Shown: positions 7,130 through 15,249 of the stretch, in pieces | How positions within the stretch are numbered: position 1 is the first letter of the stretch | Layout of the letters: each line of letters starts with the position of its first letter | NCBI GenBank assembly: GCA_910575695.1 | Contig: CAJTGJ010000023.1 | Span: forward strand, 1-64,000 | DNA from: Oscillospiraceae bacterium | Lineage (GTDB): Bacteria; Bacillota; Clostridia; Oscillospirales; Oscillospiraceae | Reading direction: 5' to 3' | DNA: 64,000 nucleotides | Translations under genes and position numbers: made by a program | Notes under the pieces: model-generated | Databases searched by the model: none | Told to the model about the DNA's origin: nothing | What the model saw: the letters and a program-made list of their open reading frames with translations, nothing else

Positions 7130-7220
7130 TGTGGTCCGGTGTGGTCCGGGTTTTTATATAGGCAAAAAAATCCTACTCGCGTAGAGAGGACTATAAATTG
7201 CCGGACCACACCGGACCACA
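7130..7220. repeat. perfect 20-bp inverted repeat around a 51-base loop
   Basis: TGTGGTCCGGTGTGGTCCGG (7130-7149) is exactly complementary to 7201-7220. Each arm contains the direct repeat GTGTGGTCCG twice. The loop has a smaller palindrome around CTACTCGCGTAG and an A7 run. It lies between the primase-helicase stop and the next gene of the same operon, so it could be an attenuator, an RNA processing site or a protein-binding site. Confidence 0.7.
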
Positions 7221-7228
7221 TTCCTAAA

Positions 7229-9586
7229 TTACCGCCATTTCATGCCACATATAAGCTGGAGTTTTGACGCTTCTCTGCCTGCCCCATTGGGCCGCTTCTT
7301 TCTAATGTCGGCGTGGGTTTCCATCGACTGTTTAAAGGATGGCATACCCTCTGGGAACTGCCCATTGAGTGCACACCAGTTCTTATATCGCTGGTATGCG
7401 TCCTCAGTGCGGATCTCACTCATGGCGTCCGGCACCATTGTGTCCTCCACAAAGCGGGTGATCTTATCGCTGTCCCGCTGGTACTGGGCCGTAGCTGCCA
7501 GCACAGCGGGCGGTGGGTCAAAGCCTGTCTCCCGGGCCAATCGAAGCCCCTCCAGGCACCAGTTAAAAATCCCGCTCAGATTGTCGGCCTGGGCCAGCTT
7601 CCGTTTTAAGCCCTTGTCCTGCTCCGCCTCAGAAAAATGCCGCTCGAAGGGGATGACCTTCACCCGGCCAGAGCTGAACACTGTAACGTCTGTCACCTTT
7701 GGCAGATGATTTGTGTTGATGAAAAATTTGAATTGCGGATAGAACTCAAAGCTATTTTCATGGAGGAATCTGGCAGTAATCTTATCATTGCCGGTCAAGG
7801 TTTTCACCAGAGCGGCAGAAAGAACCATCTTTTTATCAGGCTCGGAGATATTTACCACCCGCGCCCCGGCCAGCCGTGCGATATCTTCAGTAGGGCCGTT
7901 GCTGTTGACCGTCTGCTTTTGGGTAATGGCGTCGGGCCTTGCCGTGCGCCCGTATCCACCCTGCATCCGCATATAGGTCTCCATGAGTGTGCCTTTGCCG
8001 TTGCGGGTGGTGGCTCCGTAGAGGGTAAAAAAGCACTCCTCCGACGTATCCCCGGTCAGGCCGTAGCCCATAGCCTTTTGCAGAAAAGCTATCGTCCCGG
8101 CGTCGCCCTGCATGGCCTCGCTTACCACCCGTTCCCACAGCTCTGAACGGGCCTCCGGGGCATAGCGCACCCCAGAAATGGTGGATAGCATATCGGCGGC
8201 AGAGTGCGGACGGAATTTGCGGGTACGCAGATCCAGCGTACCGTTGAGACAGTTATACAAGTGTGGATCACAGTCGAAGTCGGCCAGCTGCACCGGGTAC
8301 ACGCTGGCGGCGTCCTTCAGAATGGTTTCCCGATTCCGCCGAACCTGCCAGCGGTTTACAAACTCCCGGTAATCGTCCCTGACACTCCCTTCCGGGAGAG
8401 ACAGGGCGTAGATGGCCAACTCGTCCGCCAGCTTTTTGCATAGCTCCATAGCCCGCAGATTGCCCGTGTCAGGCTCCCATACTCTGCCGCTGTAGATGAA
8501 CCATTTTTTCCGCTCTGGCACATAGCGGGCTACGTCCTTGTACCAATCGGCGAACAAATAGCCGTTTCCTATGTCGTGCCAGCCGTAGCGGTCGCTTTTC
8601 TCCGGGTGGAGGTCTGCCAGCTTGACAGGGCCGATGCTCGTTTGTGTGGTGATTTTCTCCGCTTTGCGCCGAAAATGGGCCTGGGGGTCATATCCGCCCC
8701 CGGCAGTGGCGATGGCGTTTTGGATGGTCAACACCCCATAGGTGCTACCGCTCTGCCGCCGTGTCCACTTGCTCCGCATCAGGCCGGACGCTCGAAAAAG
8801 CCTATCCATCCGGGCAGCGTCCTTGTTTGTCCAGAACGCCAGCATATTGCAAAACGCTATGTCCGCCTCCGAGCGGGACTTGTAGCCGGTGGTGTCCCCC
8901 GCCCACAGAGCGGTAAAGGCCGCGCCGTTCTTGGAGCGCTTGGCCCGCTCGATCAGCGCCAGATCATCCAGTTCTACAAGGGCTATAGGTGTCTGTGTCT
9001 GAGGTTTGGGTGTCTGTGCCCTGGGCCGCGCCATGTACTTTTCCAGTACCGCCGCAAGCTGTTCCCCGCGTTCCTCCAGGGGATAACCGGGGTTGATGGC
9101 ATCCCCGGTGACGGTGACATATTTTTGTGTTGCTCCGGCTACGTAGACCTCCAGGCCCAGCCGCTGGTTGTTGATGTAATATCGGGCTTTATCATACTGG
9201 AAGCCGTCTGGCACAGTGAACAGAATGCGCAGGCCCTTCCCGCTGGGGGAGCGTTCCGTATATCCGTGAATAGTCCCCGCAATATCGCGGGCCAGCTCCG
9301 ACGGCCTCCCATTATCGTCCAGGCAATGGTCAATGTCGATAGCTCCCAGGCCGTTGAACACACCCACACCTACCCCGTCATACTGCCCCCGTTCCGCTGC
9401 TTCCAGGGCTACGGACAGCGGCGCGAAGGTGCCGGGGTTGGTGCTTTGCGCCCCGCCGCCGGTGCGCGGGTTGTAGGGGACTTTTGTGGGCTTGTCCGTC
9501 CCTGGCCGGGTTTCATACCGCCAGCAGCAGAAAAGGCCGCTTTCTCGCAGTTCGGCGGGCAGATTGTTTGCTTGCACCTTATTCAA
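7229..9586 (-). CDS. D5/P4-type primase-helicase
   Basis: 785 aa, start TTG 9586 with GGGAGGGG 8 bases upstream. Residues 1-190 form an archaeo-eukaryotic primase-polymerase-like domain: WRYETRPGTDKPTKVPYNP, then the acidic motif GLGAIDIDHCLDD near 80 and ERSPSGKGLRI near 113. A linker and D5_N-type region (about 320-480) are followed by an SF3 helicase with Walker A GATTRNGKGTL near 523 and later NTNHLPK. A winged-helix C-terminus follows. The length is typical of phage/plasmid primases that start replication and unwind DNA. It would be the replication initiator of this element, perhaps acting at the 4.1-4.5 kb repeats. Confidence 0.92.
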   Translation of the reverse strand: MNKVQANNLPAELRESGLFCCWRYETRPGTDKPTKVPYNPRTGGGAQSTNPGTFAPLSVALEAAERGQYDGVGVGVFNGLGAIDIDHCLDDNGRPSELARDIAGTIHGYTERSPSGKGLRILFTVPDGFQYDKARYYINNQRLGLEVYVAGATQKYVTVTGDAINPGYPLEERGEQLAAVLEKYMARPRAQTPKPQTQTPIALVELDDLALIERAKRSKNGAAFTALWAGDTTGYKSRSEADIAFCNMLAFWTNKDAARMDRLFRASGLMRSKWTRRQSGSTYGVLTIQNAIATAGGGYDPQAHFRRKAEKITTQTSIGPVKLADLHPEKSDRYGWHDIGNGYLFADWYKDVARYVPERKKWFIYSGRVWEPDTGNLRAMELCKKLADELAIYALSLPEGSVRDDYREFVNRWQVRRNRETILKDAASVYPVQLADFDCDPHLYNCLNGTLDLRTRKFRPHSAADMLSTISGVRYAPEARSELWERVVSEAMQGDAGTIAFLQKAMGYGLTGDTSEECFFTLYGATTRNGKGTLMETYMRMQGGYGRTARPDAITQKQTVNSNGPTEDIARLAGARVVNISEPDKKMVLSAALVKTLTGNDKITARFLHENSFEFYPQFKFFINTNHLPKVTDVTVFSSGRVKVIPFERHFSEAEQDKGLKRKLAQADNLSGIFNWCLEGLRLARETGFDPPPAVLAATAQYQRDSDKITRFVEDTMVPDAMSEIRTEDAYQRYKNWCALNGQFPEGMPSFKQSMETHADIRKKRPNGAGREASKLQLICGMKWR

Positions 9587-9999
9587 TCTGACGTCCCCTC
9601 CCGCTCGATTGTCGCCGCCGCGATTGCATCGGCTACTTTAATGATTTGGGCGGCGCGGTGCCGAAGCCGTTTGGCGCATAAGTCCCGCTCGTTAGTGCTC
9701 CTGGGCAGATAGTAACCGCTCTGGCTGTCCTCGCAAATGGGCGTACCTGATAGCCGTTCCGCCCGGATCATCAGCCGGACTGTCCGCCCGTCCAGGTGGA
9801 GCAAATCTTTCAGATGTTTCAAGGGCACCGCGTTCTGCTGGCCGGTGCTGAGAAAATCGGCAACTTTCACCGCTTGCCCCGGCGGGCTGGATGTAGTATC
9901 ATTGGATGTGGAATCATGGGAAGTCTCGCAAACTCCAGATTCCTCAGACCGTCCCGGTGCGCTAACACTGGGGCGGTCGTTCTTTTTGTCCTGCATCAT
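9583..9999 (-). CDS. probable winged-helix accessory protein
   Basis: 138 aa, overlapping the primase start (TTGA) and the upstream gene (ATGA), so translation is coupled. Residues 1-45 are Ser/Thr/Pro-rich and disordered. Residues 62-110 (VPLKHLKDLLHLDGRTVRLM, then SGYYLPRS) resemble the winged-helix segments of phage DNA replication accessory proteins, where a helix-turn-helix is followed by a short hairpin ending GYYL. The C-terminus is a basic helix. Likely a replication or regulation cofactor of the primase. Confidence 0.6.
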   Translation of the reverse strand: MMQDKKNDRPSVSAPGRSEESGVCETSHDSTSNDTTSSPPGQAVKVADFLSTGQQNAVPLKHLKDLLHLDGRTVRLMIRAERLSGTPICEDSQSGYYLPRSTNERDLCAKRLRHRAAQIIKVADAIAAATIEREGTSD

Positions 10000-10190
10000 C
10001 CCACGCCCTCCTTCGTCTGCCGGTCGATCCAGTCCTGCAGCCCGGCCACGCTGATAAGTACGCGAGACCCGACCCGAAACGATGGAAAATCAGCCCGGTT
10101 CAAGAGCTGGTACAGTGTGGGGCGAGATACCCCCAGCAGCCGCGCCGCCTCGGTGGTGCCTACGGCCAGGGGCTCCAGATTGTCCGTCAT
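9996..10190 (-). CDS. excisionase/AlpA-like HTH protein
   Basis: 64 aa, MerR-type helix-turn-helix of the helix_turn_helix_17/excisionase class: TTEAARLLGVSRPTLYQLLN, then FPSFRVGSRVLISVAGLQDW and a short end. Such proteins bend DNA at att sites for excision or activate the integrase and replication operon (AlpA). Coupled by TGATG to the upstream HTH gene and by ATGA to the downstream gene. Placed first-but-one in the leftward operon, opposite the repressor, as in phage-inducible islands. Confidence 0.82.
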   Translation of the reverse strand: MTDNLEPLAVGTTEAARLLGVSRPTLYQLLNRADFPSFRVGSRVLISVAGLQDWIDRQTKEGVG

Positions 10191-10369
10191 CAGACCGCCT
10201 CCCGGGAAAGCTGCTTGATGATGGAAAGGATTTCTTCCCTCTCGTCATCGGGCAGCTTTTTGCGAAGTTTGCGCGACAGTGCAGAATCAGTGATCCCCAG
10301 CGCGTCGGCAACTTGCCACAGGCGGACACCAGCGCCACCGGCTGCTCTTTTAATGTCTTGGTTTCCCAT
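10190..10369 (-). CDS. small Cro-like HTH regulator
   Basis: 59 aa from ATG 10369, with GGAGG 8 bases upstream. Residues 16-36 (LWQVADALGITDSALSRKLR) are a clear helix-turn-helix. First gene of the leftward primase operon and divergent from the larger repressor at 10540, so it probably acts as the Cro counterpart in the switch. Confidence 0.75.
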   Translation of the reverse strand: MGNQDIKRAAGGAGVRLWQVADALGITDSALSRKLRKKLPDDEREEILSIIKQLSREAV

Positions 10370-10405
10370 GTGTTGCACCTCCAATAAAATTGTTGTTACA
10401 GTTGT

Positions 10406-10434
10406 ATTATATCTAATAATTCACATAAAATCAA
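10406..10434 (-). promoter_or_regulatory. leftward promoter of the replication operon
   Basis: TTGATT (-35, 10429-10434) and TATAAT (-10, 10406-10411) with a 17-base spacer, about 37 bases upstream of the HTH gene start. Confidence 0.65.
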
Positions 10435-10490
10435 CCATATTATAGTTTATAGTGCAAATTAGATGTGATGATGATTTAATATTGCTGTTG

Positions 10491-10519
10491 TTGACATTTC
10501 AATCAAAATCAGCTATACT
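10491..10519 (+). promoter_or_regulatory. consensus promoter of the repressor gene
   Basis: TTGACA (10491-10496) and TATACT (10514-10519) with a 17-base spacer. AAGGAGG follows 8 bases downstream of the -10, so the leader is very short. Confidence 0.75.
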
Positions 10520-10539
10520 ATACTCAAGGAGGTGTATCT

Positions 10540-11142
10540 ATGGATAATTTGGTTGAATTTGCAAGCCGGATGAAGATACAGCGTGAAAAGCTCGGCATGA
10601 CCCAGGCGCAACTCGGGGAAAAAATCGGCGTATCCGCGCAAACAATCTCTGCCTATGAAAAAAATGTATTCAGCGGCAAAGGCAAAGCCCCGACGCTTGA
10701 TAAGGTGATCTCCTTATCGAAAGTGCTGGGAGTTTCTATTGACAATTTATGCGGGATGGAAACTTGTGCAAAAGGGTGTGAAATGGAGTCTTTGCGGGAT
10801 ATTGTGGAATGCTTATTCCGAATTTCACGATACATTCAATGCTACGGCGGCACAAAAAAGCGCGGATTGACCGAGGAAGAAGCTATGGAGCAGTCGGGCC
10901 TGCCAGACGAACTCCAAGAGACTTTCGTTCCAATGGCTGTGTTCACGCTGGATAACAGAATACTGGCCAAGTTTTTCGATACGAAAAAGAAGCTCTCCCC
11001 GCTGCGTAATGACGGGACGTTGACAAAGGAGCTATATGATACAATCATAGAAGGTCAGCTTGCAAATCTTGAAAGGTTCAAAATTCAAGAGAATGGCTAT
11101 CTTTATTCCCTTGACGACGACACTGAGGTATACCACGAATAA
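10540..11142 (+). CDS. CI/Stl-like repressor, XRE-family HTH
   Basis: 200 aa, ATG 10540 with AAGGAGGTG 6 bases upstream. Residues 8-65 are an XRE helix-turn-helix (KLGMTQAQLGEKIGVSAQTI). The remaining 135 residues (EEAMEQSGLPDELQETFVPM and a C-terminal region) have no recognised peptidase or dimerisation motif; no Ser-Lys LexA-type dyad is evident. In phage satellites a repressor of this sort (Stl) is relieved by binding a helper-phage protein instead of RecA-driven cleavage, which would suit this C-terminus. That is inference from gene order. Confidence 0.8.
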   Translation: MDNLVEFASRMKIQREKLGMTQAQLGEKIGVSAQTISAYEKNVFSGKGKAPTLDKVISLSKVLGVSIDNLCGMETCAKGCEMESLRDIVECLFRISRYIQCYGGTKKRGLTEEEAMEQSGLPDELQETFVPMAVFTLDNRILAKFFDTKKKLSPLRNDGTLTKELYDTIIEGQLANLERFKIQENGYLYSLDDDTEVYHE

Positions 11143-11242
11143 AAAACCGCCCCCAGTGCTGACACACCAGGGACGGCGATAGGGGCAACAAACTTTGCGG
11201 CCTGTTGCCTCTCCATCTTATCAGAAATTGGAGGGAATTTCA

Positions 11243-12418
11243 ATGGCAAGAAAATCAACCCGCAACGCCCAGGGCGGCGGCACAATCCGGCAGCGGCCGG
11301 ATGGGCGATGGGAGGCCCGCTATACTACAGGCCGGGACCCCGGCACAGGGAAGCAGATTCAGCGCAGTATCTACGGCTCCACGCAAAAAGAGGTGCGGCA
11401 AAAGCTGGCACAGATTACCGCAGCCATCGACAAAGGCACCTATCAGGCCCCCAACAAAATCACAGTTGAAGCATGGATGGAGGAATGGCTTGCCACGTTC
11501 TGTGCCAACAAGGTGAAGCCGCTGACGCTTTCCAGTTATTCCGCTATGATAAAAAACCACATTGTCCCGGCTTTTGGGGCAGTCGAACTCCAAGCGGTCA
11601 AAGGTTCCCACGTCCAGCGCCTATATAACGCTATGACAAAGGCGGGGCTGTCGGGAAAGACGGTAAAGAATGTGGGCGCTATCCTCCATAAGTCCTTCAG
11701 CGTTGCCATAAAGCAGGGTATCATTGCCGCCAACCCCTGCGACGCGGCAGAGCTGCCCAAAGCGGAGCACAAAGAGATTCGCCCGCTCGCGGATGATGAG
11801 ATACCCCGCTTCCTGGCCGCTATCGACGGCTCCCCCATGCGCAATGCCTACGCACTGTGCCTGTTCGCCGGACTGCGTGAGGGGGAGTGCCTGGGGCTGT
11901 CCTGGAAGCAGGTGGACTTCGAGCGGGGCCGGATCACAGTAAGCCAGCAGCTCCAGCAGGAGAAGGGCAAAGGCGGCAGGTACTACATTGCCACCAGCAC
12001 CAAGAGCGGCAAGCCTCGAACCATCGAGCCGCCGCCCATCGTCTTTGAATATCTCCGGGCCGAGCGGGTGAAGCAGTTGGAGAACCGGCTGAGAGCTGGC
12101 CCAGTCTGGAACAACCCGGACGATCTGGTGTTTACAGATGAAGCTGGGAAGCACCTCACGTTCTTCATGTTCTACCGCCGTTTTAAGCGAATTGCCGCCA
12201 GCATCGGCAGGCCGGACGCAAGGCCGCACGATCTCAGGCACACAGCGGCAACTGTAGCCATTGCCAGCGGCGCGGATATAAAGTCGGTGCAGGATTTACT
12301 TGGCCACGCCACCGCCAGCTTCACCCTGAACGTCTACGCCCATACGTCGGAGCAGATGATGAAGGACACAGCGGCGCGTATGCAAAGCTACTATGATGGG
12401 CTGGCCGCTAAAGGGTAA
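11243..12418 (+). CDS. int: tyrosine integrase of the ~11 kb element
   Basis: 391 aa. ATG 11243 has GGAGGG 6 bases upstream; the open frame reaches 11195 without a better start. Residues 1-55 are an AP2-like arm-binding domain (GGTIRQRPDGRWEARY), 65-150 a SAM-like core-binding domain (WLATFCANKVKPLTLSSYSA), 175-385 the catalytic domain. Catalytic residues are the Arg in GLREGECLGL (about 211), the HDLRHT box (~329), LGHA (~352) and the nucleophile Tyr in NVYAHT (~363). It ends directly at the arm-type repeats of the right att region, as expected for an element-end integrase. Confidence 0.93.
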   Translation: MARKSTRNAQGGGTIRQRPDGRWEARYTTGRDPGTGKQIQRSIYGSTQKEVRQKLAQITAAIDKGTYQAPNKITVEAWMEEWLATFCANKVKPLTLSSYSAMIKNHIVPAFGAVELQAVKGSHVQRLYNAMTKAGLSGKTVKNVGAILHKSFSVAIKQGIIAANPCDAAELPKAEHKEIRPLADDEIPRFLAAIDGSPMRNAYALCLFAGLREGECLGLSWKQVDFERGRITVSQQLQQEKGKGGRYYIATSTKSGKPRTIEPPPIVFEYLRAERVKQLENRLRAGPVWNNPDDLVFTDEAGKHLTFFMFYRRFKRIAASIGRPDARPHDLRHTAATVAIASGADIKSVQDLLGHATASFTLNVYAHTSEQMMKDTAARMQSYYDGLAAKG

Positions 12419-12467
12419 AAAATCTGTAAAGGGTAAATTAAAGGGTCAAACCCCAAAAATGGGTAGC
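12409..12467 (+). repeat. integrase arm-type repeats, right end
   Basis: TAAAGGGT is present at 12409-12416, 12427-12434 and 12439-12446. The 13-mer at 12438-12450 and the later GGGTAGC (12461-12467) recur at 1706-1728. The first copy overlaps the integrase stop codon. Confidence 0.55.
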
Positions 12468-12472
12468 AAAAA

Positions 12473-12500
12473 AGCCTTGAACCCGTTGGGGTTCAAGGCT
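12473..12500. terminator. rho-independent terminator after the integrase
   Basis: AGCCTTGAACCC (12473-12484) and its exact complement (12489-12500) with a 4-base loop, followed by TTTT. The rest of 12501-12712 is AT-rich with no gene seen. Confidence 0.8.
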
Positions 12501-12712
12501 TTTGCTATGGCTTGTCACTACGAAATCACTATTTTCGAAAAGCGTTGCAACGTAAAAGATTCAAAACCTTTTGGTTAATTTCAACATGATTTGGGCTGAT
12601 TTGAGCAAACCTAATTCTAAAGGGACATTTGAGGAAAAGTAATAACTCATTTGGCGAAAAACTCGTATTCAAATCAAGGGGGCGAGGAAAATGCTTGAAA
12701 AGCAGGAGTACG

Positions 12713-12967
12713 TCATTTCCTGTTTATGGAGCGTAGAAAAGAGCGGGCAAGTAGTAAATCTATAAAAGTCCGCCTTTGAACCCTTTCGACTCGCTCATTA
12801 ATGGAGTAGTACTTATTCTTTGCTTGCAAAAAAAGATCATCTATTTCAGAAACTATTCTTTCCACTTCGCTATCTGAAATTTCCGTTTTGGATTGAACCA
12901 TTTTAATTTTTGCCCTTGGTGCCGCATCTACATGGTATACATCGAATTTTGCTTTTGCCATCTTCAT
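12713..12967 (-). CDS. small protein of unknown function coupled to the membrane-GAF gene
   Basis: 84 aa. ATG 12967 overlaps the stop of the gene before it (TGATG); a second ATG at 12961 is also possible. N-terminal basic stretch with KAKFDVYHVD, then a long amphipathic helix (SDSEVERIVSEIDDLFLQAK) and a basic C-terminus rich in Arg. No family recognised. Base composition is much AT-richer than the integrase region, marking the start of a different layer. Confidence 0.6.
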   Translation of the reverse strand: MKMAKAKFDVYHVDAAPRAKIKMVQSKTEISDSEVERIVSEIDDLFLQAKNKYYSINERVERVQRRTFIDLLLARSFLRSINRK

Positions 12968-13878
12968 CACCCCGGTTTTGCAAGTAATGAACGTTCAAGT
13001 TTATATAATAATAAGAAAAGGTACGACTGAGGAACAAAATATTTTAAGGCAACCTCTCTGACCTCGTTGACATTCAAACCAATTTTTGCATCATTTAAGG
13101 CAACAATCTCTAAAAGGCCAACCATTTTTTCATCTTTACAAAACACAGGAATTGCTACATATTGACTATATTTCTTTTTCCCATCTGCGTGGCTCCCTTT
13201 GTCAGTGTATGCAAAAATATTATCAATGTTCTCATTGCCTATCACGATTTCAATTTCTGAGCTTCCACTTCTAAATAGATCCACATCGTGATAACTGTTT
13301 GGATACTCTTCTGAAAATATACGCTTCTTTCCAAAAATTGATGGCCTAAGATGCGTTTGATTAGCAAAAGAATTTAAATATATCTTCTTTGCAGGATACT
13401 CAGAATCGTCCAACCGCACATATGCAACGGCGATATCTGCACTTCCGCAAATGTTTTTCGTGATATTATATACGCTACGGCAAGCAGCGTTACAGGCCTT
13501 GTCAAAATTCCATGTTTCCAAATTAATAATACCGGAATTCTTAATTTGGCGTATTACAGTGGTAACATCTGATGCAGTTTCTTTACAGATGCTAATGATA
13601 TTAGCAAGAAGTTCATCATATGCGGAATTCTGATTTTTAAGGATGCTGATAATCCTGCGATTATTAACTTCTTTGGTCCCATAAAAAACAAGCAACACAA
13701 TGTACACTATAGCAGAGCCTACAAGCGCAAATAATTTGTACCAAAACAGTTTGTCATTAATTCGATCCCAGCTACCCATCGCAGAACATATCCCACCAAT
13801 GATTAGCACCAGAATACTGAGTAGTAAATTTTTAACAAGCGGTTTCTGTAACCATAAAGAAAATGTACTCTCTCTCAT
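12967..13878 (-). CDS. membrane-anchored GAF-like sensor protein
   Basis: 303 aa, ATG 13878 preceded by GGGGGATC. Two transmembrane helices near 18-36 (LLLSILVLIIGGICSAMG) and 48-66 (LFALVGSAIVYIVLLVFY), then a coiled linker. Residues ~110-285 have GAF-like features: a charged helix pair, ADIAVAYVRL, a central variable loop, SQYVAIPVFC and MVGLLEIVALND near the end. GAF domains bind small ligands or nucleotides. No kinase or cyclase domain follows, so it could signal through the small coupled protein. Function is unknown; a sensor role is inference. Confidence 0.6.
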   Translation of the reverse strand: MRESTFSLWLQKPLVKNLLLSILVLIIGGICSAMGSWDRINDKLFWYKLFALVGSAIVYIVLLVFYGTKEVNNRRIISILKNQNSAYDELLANIISICKETASDVTTVIRQIKNSGIINLETWNFDKACNAACRSVYNITKNICGSADIAVAYVRLDDSEYPAKKIYLNSFANQTHLRPSIFGKKRIFSEEYPNSYHDVDLFRSGSSEIEIVIGNENIDNIFAYTDKGSHADGKKKYSQYVAIPVFCKDEKMVGLLEIVALNDAKIGLNVNEVREVALKYFVPQSYLFLLLYKLERSLLAKPG

Positions 13879-13996
13879 ATTGATCCCCCAAAGTACTCCC
13901 CAAAGGGATATTACATCAGTTTAATGTATAAATTGTACAGCATAATTCGACAGAGTTCAACACTTTTCTGAAAGATTTACATCCTAATATGGTTCT

Positions 13997-14345
13997 TTAT
14001 CGTTTTGTTAATGAAACTGATATGGGAGTCGGTGTAGAGCTACTGAGCCATAAGGCCATTTTTCTCAATTTGAGAAACGCCAGTGCTAATCGTATTTTGA
14101 AGCTTTGAAGCAACACTCGTCCGATATATTTTTCGTTGGAAATCAGCTTGTCGATTACTTTCCGGTTCCACTTGGGTTTGCCTGTCGGGGATGGGATACT
14201 TTGTTGTTCCAGACTAAAGCGATTTTTCCAAGGCTGTCGCCAGATACTGCTCAAACATCCAGCGTATCACTCGGGCTTCATCAGAATCAATCTCCAGCTT
14301 ACCATCTGAACTGCCTCTATAGCCATAGCATTCGCACCTTGCCAT
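13997..14345 (-). pseudogene. serine recombinase remnant (recombinase domain only)
   Basis: Read leftward and allowing one frame change near 14225, the sequence gives KLEIDSDEARVIRWMFEQYL and then SPTGKPKWNRKVIDKLISNE with KYIG, the start of the Recombinase domain of large serine recombinases (a helical DNA-binding region). The resolvase catalytic domain and zinc ribbon are missing and the right flank is cut by the IS at 14387. A dead fragment of an earlier integration event. Confidence 0.7.
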
Positions 14346-14386
14346 TTTAGGAGCTGTCATCCTGGGAGCCTTGCGCAAACGGGCTT

Positions 14387-15236
14387 TAGGGCTTGTTTGA
14401 AAAATTAAAGGAGCTGTGCTAAATCAACAAAATGGCGATGGACGCCAGGTAAACAAAGGCGAGAAAAGACGCATCCAATTTGTCATATCTGGTGGCAATC
14501 CTGCGAAACCATTTGAGCTTTTGAAAGAAGCATTCAAACAAATGCCGCTCTTTATATAAGCACCAGTCTACAGGCCACGGATCAGAAACATTGTTCTGTG
14601 GTGGGATTACGTAGCTGGATCCCTGTTCCGAGATGTAAGCCCGGATCGTCTTTGCTCCATAAGCGCAGTCTGCTAATACGTTGCTTCCGCTGATTTCAAC
14701 CTTTTTCAGTAGTTCAACAGCGTGGACTGAATCATGGTCATTCCCCGCAGACAGCATGAATTCAACCGGGTTCCCCAGTCCATCCACGATAGCGTGCAGC
14801 TTTGTGTTCAGCCCGCCTCTGGTTCGCCCAACCGCCTTATCCGCCGTCTTTTCCCCCTCCATTGGCACTTTCGTGAACCTTGATGCAGGTAGCGTCCAAG
14901 CTCAGGTTTTCCATATCCGCATCTGCGGACAATGCGCGAAATATGGCTTCCAATGTGCCATCGTCCCGCCATTTGGCAAATCGGGCATACACAGACTGCC
15001 AGGGGCCATACACCTCCGGCATTTCCCGCCACTGCGCCCCGCTGCGGACGATCCACAGCATACCATTGAGCATTTTCCGGTCATCTTTCCGGGGGCGGCC
15101 TCGCTTCCCTGTTCTTTCCGGTGGAAGCATCGCTTTCACCCGTTCCCATTGTTCTTTTGTCAATTCATATCGTTTCATGCCACTATTTTACACTTGTTCA
15201 TTATTTGTGTAATATCCTTTTTTCAAACAAGCCCTA
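14387..15236 (-). mobile_element. complete IS5-family insertion sequence
   Basis: Terminal inverted repeats GGGCTTGTTTGAAAAA (14389-14404) and TTTTTCAAACAAGCCC (15219-15234) are exact complements. Both are flanked by TA, a likely 2-bp target duplication typical of the IS427 group of IS5. The 846-bp body has one two-frame transposase gene. It sits between the recombinase remnant and the HAD gene. Confidence 0.85.
14419..15178 (-). CDS. IS5-family transposase made by programmed frameshift
   Basis: The first part (15178-14837) reads KRYELTKEQWERVKAMLPPE, then GRPRKDDRKMLNGMLWIVRS and LDATCIKVH, with the first catalytic Asp. The second part (14868-14419) continues in another frame with GGLNTKLHAIVDGLGNPVEF, LADCAYGAKTIR (second Asp) and ECFFQKLKWFRRIATRYDKL (catalytic Glu). 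The 32-base overlap contains a GGAGGG-AAA type slippery region near 14855-14868, so the full ~250-aa protein needs a -1 or +1 shift, as known for IS427 relatives. Both halves look undamaged, so the IS may be active. Confidence 0.85.
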
Positions 15237-15249
15237 ATCTCAGCTTTAT

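Noticed and set aside
8576..9712. Long rightward open frame (378 codons)
   Set aside because: It is antisense to the primase-helicase in GC-rich DNA, has low-complexity composition and no ribosome site.
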